64,000 nucleotides of DNA, taken from Rossellomorea arthrocnemi (GTDB lineage Bacteria; Bacillota; Bacilli; Bacillales; Bacillaceae_B). The notes under the pieces were generated by a model that saw only the letters and a program-made list of their open reading frames with translations, was not told the origin of the DNA and searched no databases. Positions 8,131 through 16,438 of the stretch are shown here, in pieces. The position numbers and the translations under genes are program-made. The stretch is from assembly GCF_904424705.1 (NCBI RefSeq), contig NZ_CAJGBF010000007.1:124001-188000 (forward strand), in the 5' to 3' direction. Each line of letters starts with the position of its first letter. The first letter of the stretch is position 1.

Positions 8131-8163
8131 AAAGAAGGTCCGTTTGAGGGACGGACCTTCTTT
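8131..8163. terminator. Bidirectional terminator made from a GGGACGGACC-family hairpin (copy 2)
   Basis: A perfect 13-bp stem (8131-8143 with 8151-8163) and a 7-nt loop carry the GGGACGGACCTT core. It lies between the convergent PLA2-like and GNAT genes, with T-rich ends on both strands. Confidence 0.8.
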
Positions 8164-8170
8164 ATCCACT

Positions 8171-8614
8171 CTATCTAAAGTGCAGGGTGTAATGAAACAC
8201 CGATTCTTCTTTTCGATATCCGTTCCTTTCATACAATGATTGTGCTTGAATATTGTCCCGGTCCGTTTCTAAAATGAGGAATTTTGCATTGGTTTGTTCA
8301 GCATGTGCCTTGGCAGCATCCAACAACATCTGGCCAGTCCCCCGGTTCCGTGCATGAGAGGATACATATAAGTCATTCAGTTTCCAGATCCGTTCCATGT
8401 AAACGGAGGAGAAAGAAGGATACATCTGGGTGAAGCCTGCATATACATCATCCTGAATGGCGACAAAGATGACGGATTCATCATGTGACAGCCGGTCTTC
8501 AAGATACTGTCTGGCCCCAACTTTATCCGACATCTGATGATAAAACATACGATAACTATTAAACAGTTCCACAAGTCCTTCCAAGTCTGAAAGGCGAGCA
8601 CGAGATACCTTCAT
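8171..8614 (-). CDS. GNAT family N-acetyltransferase
   Basis: This encodes 147 residues starting MKVSRARLSDLEG, with AAGGAGT 6 nt upstream; the frame extends to 8662 but without a ribosome binding site. Acetyl-CoA signature: RNRGTGQMLLDAAKAHA, followed by FLILETDRDNIQAQSLYERNGYRKEE. The YPSFSSVYMERIWKLNDLYV stretch (written here only as its key blocks YPSFSS and LNDLYV) is typical of the subfamily related to diamine acetyltransferases. The substrate is unknown. Confidence 0.85.
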   Translation of the reverse strand: MKVSRARLSDLEGLVELFNSYRMFYHQMSDKVGARQYLEDRLSHDESVIFVAIQDDVYAGFTQMYPSFSSVYMERIWKLNDLYVSSHARNRGTGQMLLDAAKAHAEQTNAKFLILETDRDNIQAQSLYERNGYRKEESVFHYTLHFR

Positions 8615-8827
8615 CAAATCACTCCTTACACTTACTATTTTATGAAAGCCGGGCGATAACATGACGGAGAGGTAAATTATTTGAACGATAAAGAATTGGA
8701 GGGGGAGATTGGTAAGAATATCGAGGTAAATGGCATGGTGATCTGTGAAAAAGGAGGTGTTTTAAGATAAATATGGACGATTTCCAAGTTGAGCCCGGAT
8801 AGTAAAAGGGGGAGTGAGTAAGGTAAA

Positions 8828-8908
8828 ATGATGATTAGTGTGTTATTTTCAGTGATGATTGCGTCATTTTCATGTGGTTATGCTTTTTATACATATAATG
8901 GTAAATGA
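8828..8908 (+). CDS. Possible micro-ORF, 26-residue hydrophobic peptide
   Basis: ATG-ATG at 8828 lies downstream of a GGGGGAG and TAAGG purine run and opens a 26-codon frame with one hydrophobic stretch (ISVLFSVMIASF) and an aromatic C-terminus. It lies 35 bp upstream of the next gene. Against it, part of the frame (ATTGCGTCATTTT) is the same word that is iterated without coding at 37644-37752. The rest of 8615-8942 shows only very short frames. Confidence 0.25.
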   Translation: MMISVLFSVMIASFSCGYAFYTYNGK

Positions 8909-8942
8909 AATAGGAAAAAACTATCTCCAGGGAGGTCGCAAA

Positions 8943-9668
8943 ATGAGCAGTAAAAATGAAATCAGGCATCAAGTGTGGAATCGACTGACAGAAAAAAAGC
9001 GGGGTCGATTCCCCTTTCCGTTAGTCGGCAGGATCCCTAATTTTAAAGGGGCGGAAAAGGCTGCATCATTTGTTCAAAGTATGGACATCTACCAAACAGC
9101 CGATGTAGTGAAAGTGAACCCTGATTCGCCACAGCTTCCCCTGCGTGCAGCCATACTAAAAGACGGAAAAACATTGCTGATTCCAACTCCCCGCTTGAAG
9201 GATGGATTCGTCATGATCAAGCCTGAATATGTCCCCGATGGTGAGGAAAGAAAAGCAGCGAGCATCAAGCATATGAATACATATGGGAAAGTCGTGCCTT
9301 TGACTGATATCCCGGACATTGACCTTATTGTAGTGGGTTCTGTCGCCATTCATCGCGATGGAAGAAGGCTTGGGAAGGGAGAGGGGTATGCCGATCGTGA
9401 ATACGCCATCCTGCGGGAAACCGGGAACAAAGCAGTACCGGTCATCACCACCATTCATAGTGAACAGCTAGTAGAGAATGATATACCGAGGGATTCCTAT
9501 GACCTGGCAGTCGATTGGATCGTAACAGAAGAAGGCATCATCGAAACGCGCACCCCATATGAAAAACCTCAAGGGATCGAATGGGACCACGTAACCGAAG
9601 AAGAAATGGACAAAATGCCAATTCTAAATGAATTGAAGAATTTTTCTGGAGGGACGGACCTTAAATAA
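8943..9668 (+). CDS. 5-formyltetrahydrofolate cyclo-ligase family protein
   Basis: This encodes 241 residues. The ATG at 8943 follows GGGAGG by 7 nt. The fold is recognisable by an early RHQVWNRL segment, LLIPTPRLKDGF, DLIVVGSVAIHRDGRRLGKGEGY-type loop (key block GRRLGKGEGYADRE) and the VVTTIHSEQLVE strand. It matches the branch of cyclo-ligase-like proteins related to MTHFSD rather than the short FAU1-type enzyme, so the folate reaction is uncertain. Its last seven residues (SGGTDLK) are encoded by the left arm of a GGGACGGACC hairpin, suggesting the C-terminus was replaced by the repeat. Confidence 0.7.
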   Translation: MSSKNEIRHQVWNRLTEKKRGRFPFPLVGRIPNFKGAEKAASFVQSMDIYQTADVVKVNPDSPQLPLRAAILKDGKTLLIPTPRLKDGFVMIKPEYVPDGEERKAASIKHMNTYGKVVPLTDIPDIDLIVVGSVAIHRDGRRLGKGEGYADREYAILRETGNKAVPVITTIHSEQLVENDIPRDSYDLAVDWIVTEEGIIETRTPYEKPQGIEWDHVTEEEMDKMPILNELKNFSGGTDLK

Positions 9669-9725
9669 TGGATAAGAAGGCTTATATAGCAAGGATTTCG
9701 GTTGAAGTATGAGGTCCGTCCCTCA
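9648..9725. repeat. GGGACGGACC-family inverted pair (copy 3) overlapping a gene end
   Basis: Left arm 9648-9662 (GGAGGGACGGACCTT) and right arm 9711-9724 (GAGGTCCGTCCCTC) enclose about 48 nt. The left arm provides the last codons of the 8943-9668 gene. Confidence 0.75.
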
Positions 9726-9743
9726 AAAACACTCAAAAACACC

Positions 9744-9783
9744 AAAACCCCCTGAAGGCAAAATGGCCTTTTAGGGGGTTTTT
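9744..9783 (+). terminator. Intrinsic terminator
   Basis: A two-part stem AAACCCCCT plus AAGGC, with complement GCCTTT and AGGGGGTTT, is followed by a T-run. It probably ends the cyclo-ligase-like transcript. Confidence 0.8.
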
Positions 9784-9825
9784 AGGTCCTGCTGCTGTAG
9801 TGAGTGTTGAAAGCTTTCGTTTCTT

Positions 9826-10383
9826 TTAGTATCCTTCTACAACCAGATCAAGCTTTCCTGTCTCAGGGCTGATAACCAGTCCGTGAACAGGGATCTTTTT
9901 ATCCATCAATGGATGGTTCTTGATCATCTCGACGCTGTGGGCGACGCTTTCCTGTACCGAATCGAAGCCTTTCAGCCAGTCGTGTAGGTCGATTCCAGAG
10001 TAGTTGACGGTGTCGAGAGTATCTTCTGAAATACCACGATCCTTCATTTTGTCCAGGATCTGGTGGCTGTTGATGGCACTCATTCCACAGTCATGGTGAC
10101 CGATCACAAGTACTTCGTCTGCCTGAAGTTCATAGACTGCAACGAGCAGACTGCGCATAATACTTCCGAATGGATGACTTACCACCGCACCTGCGTTTTT
10201 GACGACCTTCACGTCGCCGTTTTTCATGTTCATGGATTTAGGCAAAAGCTCTACTAAACGAGTATCCATACAAGTCAGAATCACTAAGCGCTTGTCGGGG
10301 AACTTGGTTGTCCGGTATTCTTCATACGATTGTTCTTCTACAAATTGCTGGTTGTAATCTAGTATGTTCGCTAATAAAGTCAT
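9826..10383 (-). CDS. Beta-class carbonic anhydrase
   Basis: This encodes 185 residues. Zinc ligands are visible in the standard order: C38 with the D40/R42 dyad (TCMDTR), then H96 and C99 (GHHDCG). The family block KNAGAVVSHPFGSIMRSL lies between them. The enzyme interconverts carbon dioxide and bicarbonate in the cytoplasm. The length and motifs fit the short type II beta-CA-like proteins of Bacillus. It is transcribed on the same strand as the PAS-like and B12-binding genes that lie upstream; 24 bp separate it from the PAS-like gene, so the three may be one operon. Confidence 0.85.
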   Translation of the reverse strand: MTLLANILDYNQQFVEEQSYEEYRTTKFPDKRLVILTCMDTRLVELLPKSMNMKNGDVKVVKNAGAVVSHPFGSIMRSLLVAVYELQADEVLVIGHHDCGMSAINSHQILDKMKDRGISEDTLDTVNYSGIDLHDWLKGFDSVQESVAHSVEMIKNHPLMDKKIPVHGLVISPETGKLDLVVEGY

Positions 10384-10407
10384 ATCGTCTTCTCCTATTA
10401 AATAAAG

Positions 10408-10905
10408 TTATTTCACATTCTGCTGAATGTGATGTTCAATCTCTTTTATTTTATCCATAACTTCTTGCCGATTCCAATCAGATGTATTGGAAAGCTTTAA
10501 ATACAAAGATGATACTTTCGCAAGCACTTCTGTCAGGTTCGGTTCTTTTCTGGGAAAAGTGGATTTACCCATCAGATCGAACAGATCATTCATTTGATTT
10601 GATACTTTTTTATACTGTTGATCTTTTGCGATAACGGCTATGTGGAAATATTGCTGTAGATCCGAAAACTGGAAGAATAAATCGCACAACTCAAATGAGT
10701 CGTTTTTCTTCAAATTCAGTTCCATTTCACCTTGAGTATGCTTATGAATGATCCGGGCAAATTTTGGTGAGCTTTCCTCTTCAACGATGGACATGAAATT
10801 TTCACCCGGCATTAAAAAGTCATAGCCTGAATTAGAAGCATCAATTAAATTAAATTGCCGATCCAACAGAAGATAAGGGATTGGGCATAAGTGTAAATTT
10901 TCCAG
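10408..10905 (-). CDS. PAS-like protein with a probable CTG start
   Basis: This encodes about 165 residues if started at the CTG at 10905, which has AGGAG 7 nt upstream; the first conventional start (TTG at 10866) has no ribosome binding site and cuts the domain. The added residues ENLHLCPIPYLLLD complete a PAS-like beginning: IPYLLLDRQFNLIDASNSG, then MPGENF and a central sheet around ELCDLFFQFSDLQQYFHIAVIA. The C-terminal 60 residues look helical and charged. There are no catalytic or DNA-binding motifs. It lies 77 bp downstream of the B12-binding gene and shares its leader word GGAGTGATCAT. Confidence 0.6.
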   Translation of the reverse strand: MENLHLCPIPYLLLDRQFNLIDASNSGYDFLMPGENFMSIVEEESSPKFARIIHKHTQGEMELNLKKNDSFELCDLFFQFSDLQQYFHIAVIAKDQQYKKVSNQMNDLFDLMGKSTFPRKEPNLTEVLAKVSSLYLKLSNTSDWNRQEVMDKIKEIEHHIQQNVK

Positions 10906-10982
10906 ATGATCACTCCTGAGTGAAAGGTTCCACGATGTCAGAAGACATGAAGCAGAACCTTATATTGTTAGGCCGCATGTGA

Positions 10983-11639
10983 TTAAGGAGTTAGCCCTTT
11001 AAAAACAAGCCCGCCAGACATATCGGTTAGATACTCATTAAGCTCTAACAGGTCGTGAAAGCTTGTTACCTTTGATTTATCCAAGAAATCAAGGGAATAG
11101 GTAGAAATCAGTCTGCCCCCGACAAGAATTTCAATCTCTTGATGACGTGCTCTTATTTCATCGATGCACTCTTTTAATCTAGTCAGTTCTGTCGTCATAC
11201 CGATGGATATACCAACGGCATGGGGCTCCCATGCACTGATGAAAGATAATGCGTCCTTGACGGGTACGTTGGACCCCAAGTAACGGGTATTCCATTGCTT
11301 TTCTTTAAATACTTCGTTTGCAAGCTCAAGCCCAAGGCTGTGATGTTCACCCTCTATACAGAACAAAAGAGCTTTCGGATGGTTTTCAAAAGCTTGTTGA
11401 TGGGTAAAAACAGTAGCAAGTAAATATTTAAGGGTTGCAGTGGCCAGGTGCTCGTCTGCAACGGTAATTTGATTTTTCTCCCAGAGATCACCAATTCTAT
11501 ACATGGATGGTTTAATGATTTTTTCATAAAATGTAAAATGATCTACTTTTGAGTGAATGGAAGACGAATGCAATTCCATTAATGAATGCACGTCCCCTGC
11601 AAGAATAGACTTGGTGAAAGCCTGGACCAGCTGATTCAT
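10983..11639 (-). CDS. Stand-alone cobalamin-binding (CarH/MetH-type) sensor protein
   Basis: This encodes 218 residues. It has an N-terminal helical B12-binding-2 type cap with W53-x9-E63-H64 (LWEKNQITVADEHLAT), the signature that in CarH-type photoreceptors packs over adenosylcobalamin. The Rossmann domain follows with E98-x-H100-x-x-G103, the base-off His ligand motif, and later VGISIGMT and ILVGGRLIS. There is no MerR-type DNA-binding domain, so it cannot be a CarH-style repressor by itself. The start is the ATG after GGGAGTGATCATAA. The downstream PAS-like protein is the obvious partner. Light or B12 sensing is inference. Confidence 0.75.
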   Translation of the reverse strand: MNQLVQAFTKSILAGDVHSLMELHSSSIHSKVDHFTFYEKIIKPSMYRIGDLWEKNQITVADEHLATATLKYLLATVFTHQQAFENHPKALLFCIEGEHHSLGLELANEVFKEKQWNTRYLGSNVPVKDALSFISAWEPHAVGISIGMTTELTRLKECIDEIRARHQEIEILVGGRLISTYSLDFLDKSKVTSFHDLLELNEYLTDMSGGLVFKGLTP

Positions 11640-11790
11640 TTATGATCACTCCCAGCGAAAAGACCGATTACTATATTCCATAGATATAATTGAAATTCCT
11701 GCTCCGGTATTCAATTTATAATTGGATTGACTTTCCCTTTATTCTTATTTAATATAACCTCTGTAACACTTATATCGCTCAACAATTTGA

Positions 11791-11826
11791 GAGAGGTTCA
11801 TAGCATTAACCCTCTATAAAAAACTA
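11791..11826 (+). promoter_or_regulatory. preQ1 class I riboswitch
   Basis: The segment contains GAGAGGTTC, a short variable loop, AACCCTCT and the A-rich tail ATAAAAAACTA, matching the type I preQ1 aptamer pseudoknot (P1 GAGGG-type pairing and TAG/CTA tertiary pairing). It lies about 160 nt upstream of queF, the expected regulatory target. Confidence 0.85.
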
Positions 11827-11943
11827 TGGAACTATGAATCTGACTTGGCCAAATACACGCCAAGTTATCCTTTAAGCGTAACAGGATTCAACAATTTTTG
11901 CAATTATGCGTCCTGTTGCTCCGATTCTTAGGCTAATGCTATG

Positions 11944-11977
11944 TCCTCCTTCATTCGAGGCACTCTGAAGGGGAGGA
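11944..11977 (+). promoter_or_regulatory. Hairpin covering the queF ribosome binding site
   Basis: TCCTCCTTCA at 11944-11953 can pair with TGAAGGGGAGGA at 11966-11977, which contains the queF Shine-Dalgarno sequence (one bulge). This is a plausible expression platform for the preQ1 aptamer acting on translation. Confidence 0.5.
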
Positions 11978-11985
11978 TTTTTTAC

Positions 11986-12483
11986 ATGTCAGGAAGAAAA
12001 GATGAAGATTTAACAGATTTATCATTATTAGGGAATCAAGGAACAAATTACTTATTTGAGTATGCTCCACACATTTTGGAGGCATTTGACAATAAGCATC
12101 CAAACCGGGATTATTTTGTGAAATTCAATTGTCCTGAGTTTACCAGCCTCTGTCCAAAGACCGGTCAGCCTGACTTTGCCACCATCTATATCAGCTACAT
12201 CCCAGGTGAAAAAATGGTGGAAAGCAAGTCACTGAAGCTTTATCTTTTCAGCTTCCGTAATCACGGAGATTTTCATGAAGACTGCATGAATATCATCATG
12301 AATGATCTGATTGAATTGATGGACCCAAGATATATCGAAGTATGGGGGAAATTCACCCCACGCGGCGGAATCAGCATCGACCCATACTGCAACTACGGAA
12401 AGCCTGGTACGAAATACGAAACGATGGCAGATCACCGCTTGATGAATCATGATTTGTATCCGGAAAAGGTCGATAATCGATAA
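11986..12483 (+). CDS. queF: NADPH-dependent 7-cyano-7-deazaguanine reductase QueF
   Basis: This encodes 165 residues starting MSGRKDEDL, 9 nt after GGGGAGG. It reduces preQ0 to preQ1 in queuosine biosynthesis. The catalytic Cys is C56 in [13 protein letters not shown] and the downstream Asp D63 completes the nitrile-reductase site; the NADPH motif [15 protein letters not shown] is intact, and the RGGISIDP block near the C-terminus is conserved. Length fits the unimodular Gram-positive form. It is controlled by the preQ1 leader and ends in its own terminator, so it is a single-gene unit apart from the other queuosine genes. Confidence 0.95.
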   Translation: MSGRKDEDLTDLSLLGNQGTNYLFEYAPHILEAFDNKHPNRDYFVKFNCPEFTSLCPKTGQPDFATIYISYIPGEKMVESKSLKLYLFSFRNHGDFHEDCMNIIMNDLIELMDPRYIEVWGKFTPRGGISIDPYCNYGKPGTKYETMADHRLMNHDLYPEKVDNR

Positions 12484-12488
12484 GATAG

Positions 12489-12521
12489 AAGAACGATTCT
12501 GAAGAGGAATCGTTCTTTTTT
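12489..12521 (+). terminator. Intrinsic terminator of queF
   Basis: A perfect 11-bp stem (AAGAACGATTC with its complement) and a 7-nt loop are followed by T6. Confidence 0.85.
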
Positions 12522-12596
12522 ACATGAATATTTCGATTGCCGAAATAAATACCGGGACTTATACTTGCTTTTAGATATAGAGAAGGAGGGGCCGGA

Positions 12597-13496
12597 ATGA
12601 AACCATTAAACGCATCTCTTTGTGTGTTGATCGGAGCGAGCTCTTACGGTGTCCATGCTTCCGTCGTGAAGCTCGGATTCGCAGAAGGATACTCGGTTTC
12701 GGAAGTGACGGGTGTTCAATATTTATTTGGGGTGGCTGTGCTGTTCTTGGCATTCCTTTTTACGAAAAAAATAAGTCTTAGTAAAAAGCATTGGATTTCT
12801 CTCTTTGGAGTCGGGGTTCTGCTCAGCATGACGGGAATTTTTTATGGACTTAGTCTACATGAGGTTCCCGCATCCATTGCGGTTGTCATGCTTTTTCAGT
12901 TTACATGGATCGGTGTCTTGATTGAATCCATTTATATGAAGAAGCTTCCTTCGAACAAGAAACTGATATCTGTCTTATTCCTCTGGTTGGGGACTCTGCT
13001 CGCTGGTGGGATCGGCTCTGCTTCAGGGTTTAAGTGGACGGATAACGGCTTGGGGATCTTGTTTGGTTTCCTGGCAGCCATCACGTTTGCACTGTTTATT
13101 TTCTTCAGTGGTAAGGTAGCGAAAGACGTGCCTACAATTCAAAAAAGCATGATGATTTCGCTTGGAGGATTACTTGTCGTCCTCATTGCGTTTCGCCCTT
13201 CTTTTCTGGAAGAACCGATTCAATTAATTGAAATGGCCGACTTTGGTCTGCTTGTCGGTATTTTCGGGAGTATCCTTCCTGTCGTCTTTTTCGCCATCGG
13301 GACCCCGCACATCGACTCGAGTCTTTCAACGATCATGGGAGCAGCGGAACTTCCGGCAGCTATACTTGCAGCCATGTGGATTCTTCATGAACAAGTAGTA
13401 TTCGCGCAGTGCATGGGCATCCTGCTGATCTTGATCGGAATTGCCATACCTCAATTTCATTTGGGGCCAGTCCGGAATCGAAAACAGTTTGGGTAA
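12597..13496 (+). CDS. EamA-type (DMT superfamily) transporter
   Basis: This encodes 299 residues with AAGGAGGGG upstream. It has about ten hydrophobic helices arranged as two EamA repeats: the first from around residue 5 to 140, the second from 150 to 290. Typical features are YGVHASVVKLGFAEGYS at the first helix, PASIAVVMLFQFTWIGV in the first repeat and SLSTIMGAAELPAAILAAMWI in the second, the usual substrate-path helices. It is a probable metabolite exporter; the substrate is unknown. A terminator follows. Confidence 0.85.
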   Translation: MKPLNASLCVLIGASSYGVHASVVKLGFAEGYSVSEVTGVQYLFGVAVLFLAFLFTKKISLSKKHWISLFGVGVLLSMTGIFYGLSLHEVPASIAVVMLFQFTWIGVLIESIYMKKLPSNKKLISVLFLWLGTLLAGGIGSASGFKWTDNGLGILFGFLAAITFALFIFFSGKVAKDVPTIQKSMMISLGGLLVVLIAFRPSFLEEPIQLIEMADFGLLVGIFGSILPVVFFAIGTPHIDSSLSTIMGAAELPAAILAAMWILHEQVVFAQCMGILLILIGIAIPQFHLGPVRNRKQFG

Positions 13497-13500
13497 ACAA

Positions 13501-13531
13501 AAAGCTCTCTTCTTGTGAAGGGAGCTATTTT
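13501..13531 (+). terminator. Intrinsic terminator
   Basis: A 10-bp stem (AGCTCTCTTC with GAAGGGAGCT, one G-T pair) and a TTGT loop are followed by ATTTTAA. Confidence 0.7.
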
Positions 13532-13659
13532 AATATGGGAGCTTAAATATCCACCGTACTCTAAATAGTTACGCTTAAACCAAAACCCTAGCCTCAACAC
13601 ATCTGCAAACCCTTCCAATTTTCACAATTATTAAACCTTATTTTTTTAACCGGATTCCC

Positions 13660-13689
13660 TTTACAAAGGGTCTTGATGGGCTTTATAAT
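13660..13689 (+). promoter_or_regulatory. Probable SigA promoter for the YitT gene
   Basis: TTTACA at 13660-13665 and TATAAT at 13684-13689 are 18 bp apart, 60 bp before the YitT-family start. Confidence 0.6.
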
Positions 13690-13749
13690 CCCGTTGTTCC
13701 ACTATTTACGGAAAACCAAAAAAATGAAAAGAAAAAGGAGGTTGCGGTG

Positions 13750-14598
13750 ATGCGACAAAGAATATTTTCCTTCCTAATGATGAATCTTGGTGCATTTCTT
13801 GTTTCAGTGAATGTCCATTTTTTCTTATCGCCTAATAATTTAGCGACAGGGGGAGTCAGTGGATTGTCGATCATCATGAACGATCTGTTTCCGGGAATGT
13901 CCCTTGGACTGTTCATGATTATCATTAATGTCATCCTGTTTATCGTCGGTGTGATTTTTCTCGGCTTTAATTTCGGTGCGAAAACAATTTACGCGAGTTT
14001 TGCCCTTTCATTCTATGTTTGGTTATTAGAGAGCTTCGCCCCAATGAGTGCGCCGCTCAGTAATGACATATTGATTCAATTGATCATCGGTCAATGCATT
14101 GCCGCAACCGGTATGGCTATCGTGTTCAATCAGCAGGCTTCAACGGGTGGAACGGATATCATTGCCTTGATCTTTAATAAATATTTCAATATAGATGTGG
14201 GAAGGGGCGTCCTTCTGGCGGACCTATCCATCGCCCTGTCTTCGGCTGTTCTGTTCGGGCCGCAAGTCGGAATGTATGCCTTCTTCGGGGTCATCCTGAA
14301 TGGCTTGGTCATCGACTACGCACTTCAGCAATTCAACTCAAATAAAGAGATTGTGATCATCAGCCGGTACAGTGATGAAATCAAGTCGTATATCGTTCAC
14401 GAACTTGGAAAAGGGGCGACGATTCATACAGCAACGGGTGCGTTCACGTCTGATGAAAAGGAAGTCATCACAACGATCCTTGGCCGCAAGGACTTTTCCA
14501 AGCTAAAAGGCTTCATTACCCAGGTTGATAATCGGGCATTCATCACGGTTCACACGATGAATGAAATATTGGGTCAAAACTTTAAACGATTAGCATAG
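13750..14598 (+). CDS. YitT family membrane protein (DUF161 plus DUF2179)
   Basis: This encodes 282 residues. The ATG at 13750 is 8 nt after AAAAGGAGG; a GTG directly before it is an alternative. There are five or six hydrophobic helices in the first 200 residues, with the family motifs NVHFFLSPNNLATGGVSGLS and NQQASTGGTDIIALI. A cytoplasmic C-terminal DUF2179 domain of about 80 residues (EIVIISRYSDEI... RAFITVHTMNEILG) follows. YitT proteins are widespread Firmicute membrane proteins without a settled function. Confidence 0.85.
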   Translation: MRQRIFSFLMMNLGAFLVSVNVHFFLSPNNLATGGVSGLSIIMNDLFPGMSLGLFMIIINVILFIVGVIFLGFNFGAKTIYASFALSFYVWLLESFAPMSAPLSNDILIQLIIGQCIAATGMAIVFNQQASTGGTDIIALIFNKYFNIDVGRGVLLADLSIALSSAVLFGPQVGMYAFFGVILNGLVIDYALQQFNSNKEIVIISRYSDEIKSYIVHELGKGATIHTATGAFTSDEKEVITTILGRKDFSKLKGFITQVDNRAFITVHTMNEILGQNFKRLA

Positions 14599-14605
14599 AT
14601 ATAAG

Positions 14606-14634
14606 ACTCCATCTTTTAGAAGGTGGAGTTTTTT
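14606..14634 (+). terminator. Intrinsic terminator
   Basis: The stem ACTCCATCTT/AAGGTGGAGT with one G-T pair and loop TTAG is followed by T6. Confidence 0.8.
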
Positions 14635-14719
14635 AATATGAAAAATATTCTGTACTTTTTAAAAAATAAAGGAAAATATTCCAACCTTCCTGTATAAATA
14701 GAAGTAGGGGGGTGGAAAT

Positions 14720-16357
14720 ATGGAAAAGGAAGAGTTAGAGCGGCTGGAACGAAAAATCAGCTTTCTGGAAAAAGAGCTTTATCTTGTGAAACGGCAGTTG
14801 ATTCAGGCGAAGAGTGAAAGTGAAGCACCTGTCATACAAAAAGCAGAGATCTACACGGAGCCTGAAAAACAGATTCCTGCTGAAACAGCACAACCTTCTG
14901 CAGAAAAAGAGCCATTTGACTTCTCGGTGGAGCGCTGGCTGCCTAAAGTATTCTTATTCGTTCTTTTAATAGGAAGCATATGGGGGTTCATGGCGGCTTC
15001 TCAAAACGGATGGGTGACGCCGGGGCTAAGGGTGTTGACCGGTGCTCTGATCAGTATAGTGATGTACGCTCTTGGAGAGAGGTATAGTCGGGATCAACGT
15101 AAATTATCCATCACGCTTCTTTCGGGAAGTATCGTCCTTGCCATCATTACCTTATTTTCCGCTAACATTTTGTACGGGTATATAGGCGGACTCCTGACGA
15201 ATCTATTATTAATCGTCATCATTTCCGTCGGGCTGTGGGCTTCTCATAAGCATAATTCTGAAGTGATCTTGTGTTTGATTGGGGCAGGGGCATATCTGTT
15301 TCCGTTTATTTTCGCAGGGGATGAGCGGAATGAGTGGCTGTTTTACGGGTATGAACTTGTGCTGTTCTTTGTGTTGATGACGTTCAGCACGTTGAAGAGG
15401 TATCGGTTTGCCTGGAATATTCATTATTATCTCCTTTACTTTTCCCTGTTTTTCTTTGCGGCTTTTGGGGTCGGCGAGGTCACACTGACCGTTCTCATCC
15501 CATTTGCGATTCAGCACGGGTATCTCTTACTCCTGATTGTCCTTAACCGGGATGAACGGGTGAGCGCTGAGATGATTCCTGCTTTGGTGACAGGGTGCTT
15601 CATTCTTCTTGGACTGTTGAATGACATTTATGCTGAGATTCCTCTGTTTTTCTATGTAATCTTTGCGGCGGTGTATATCGGGGTGTCTTTCATGGAACCA
15701 AAGGAAAAGAAGCGAACGAAGGATGTCTTACTTGTTTTAGGATTCCTGCATGTGCTTCTTTTCTTATTTGAACTGTTTGAATACGATTGGCGCTTCGTGT
15801 TGGTGGCCATCCAGGCGAATGCTCTATTATGGCTGGCGGGAAGAAGGGAGAGCTATACGGGGTTTGCCGGTTCATTTCTGTTAATACTGTTCTCGTTCCT
15901 TGGAATGATGACAGGAGGACAAAATGACTTCTTTACGGTGGAGCTCCCGATTTTCATCCTTGCTTTTCTATATGTGTATGTGGTTTCCTATTTTAACAGG
16001 CAAGATTCTACCTTCTTGAATATTTCAACGGCTATGTTGAAAGTCGTGATGACAGGGCTCGTGATGTTCCTCGTACTGCGGTTGACGGATTACATCGTGA
16101 TGGACTGGGATTACACACCGCGGACGACGGCCTTCACCGTAGCAATTGCTGCACTGTCCATCGGATATCTCATTTATGGGGAAAGTATGAAGGATGTGTT
16201 CTACCGCTGGGTGGGAATCAGCTTTTTGGCTCTCGCTTTAGTGAAATTCTTCCTGGCTGATCTTGTATTCCTGGATTTCACAATCCGTGCCATGATCCTG
16301 ATACCGATCGGTGTCATCGGCCTCGTGCTTTCAAGGATTTTGTATAAAAAGGAATAA
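14720..16357 (+). CDS. Polytopic membrane protein, DUF2339-like
   Basis: This encodes 545 residues with a GGGGGG-type ribosome binding site. The first 35 residues form a charged coiled coil (EELERLERKISFLEKELYL region), followed by a Pro/Glu-rich linker. From about residue 75 onward come roughly 14 transmembrane helices. The first of these, WLPKVFLFVLLIGSIWGF followed by GLRVLTGALIS and LGERY, matches the start of DUF2339 membrane proteins. The last helix ends near the C-terminus. No catalytic motif is seen; the role is unknown. Confidence 0.65.
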   Translation: MEKEELERLERKISFLEKELYLVKRQLIQAKSESEAPVIQKAEIYTEPEKQIPAETAQPSAEKEPFDFSVERWLPKVFLFVLLIGSIWGFMAASQNGWVTPGLRVLTGALISIVMYALGERYSRDQRKLSITLLSGSIVLAIITLFSANILYGYIGGLLTNLLLIVIISVGLWASHKHNSEVILCLIGAGAYLFPFIFAGDERNEWLFYGYELVLFFVLMTFSTLKRYRFAWNIHYYLLYFSLFFFAAFGVGEVTLTVLIPFAIQHGYLLLLIVLNRDERVSAEMIPALVTGCFILLGLLNDIYAEIPLFFYVIFAAVYIGVSFMEPKEKKRTKDVLLVLGFLHVLLFLFELFEYDWRFVLVAIQANALLWLAGRRESYTGFAGSFLLILFSFLGMMTGGQNDFFTVELPIFILAFLYVYVVSYFNRQDSTFLNISTAMLKVVMTGLVMFLVLRLTDYIVMDWDYTPRTTAFTVAIAALSIGYLIYGESMKDVFYRWVGISFLALALVKFFLADLVFLDFTIRAMILIPIGVIGLVLSRILYKKE

Positions 16358-16438
16358 ACACGTTGCAAAAGCTTTCTGAATAATTATATAATGATGGTAT
16401 CAACAACATTCGTTTAGTAAAAAGGAGGTGGAATTGAG

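Noticed and set aside
8681-8770. 29-residue TTG-initiated ORF in the 8615-8942 gap
   Set aside because: The ribosome binding site is weak and poorly placed and the sequence has no distinguishing feature.
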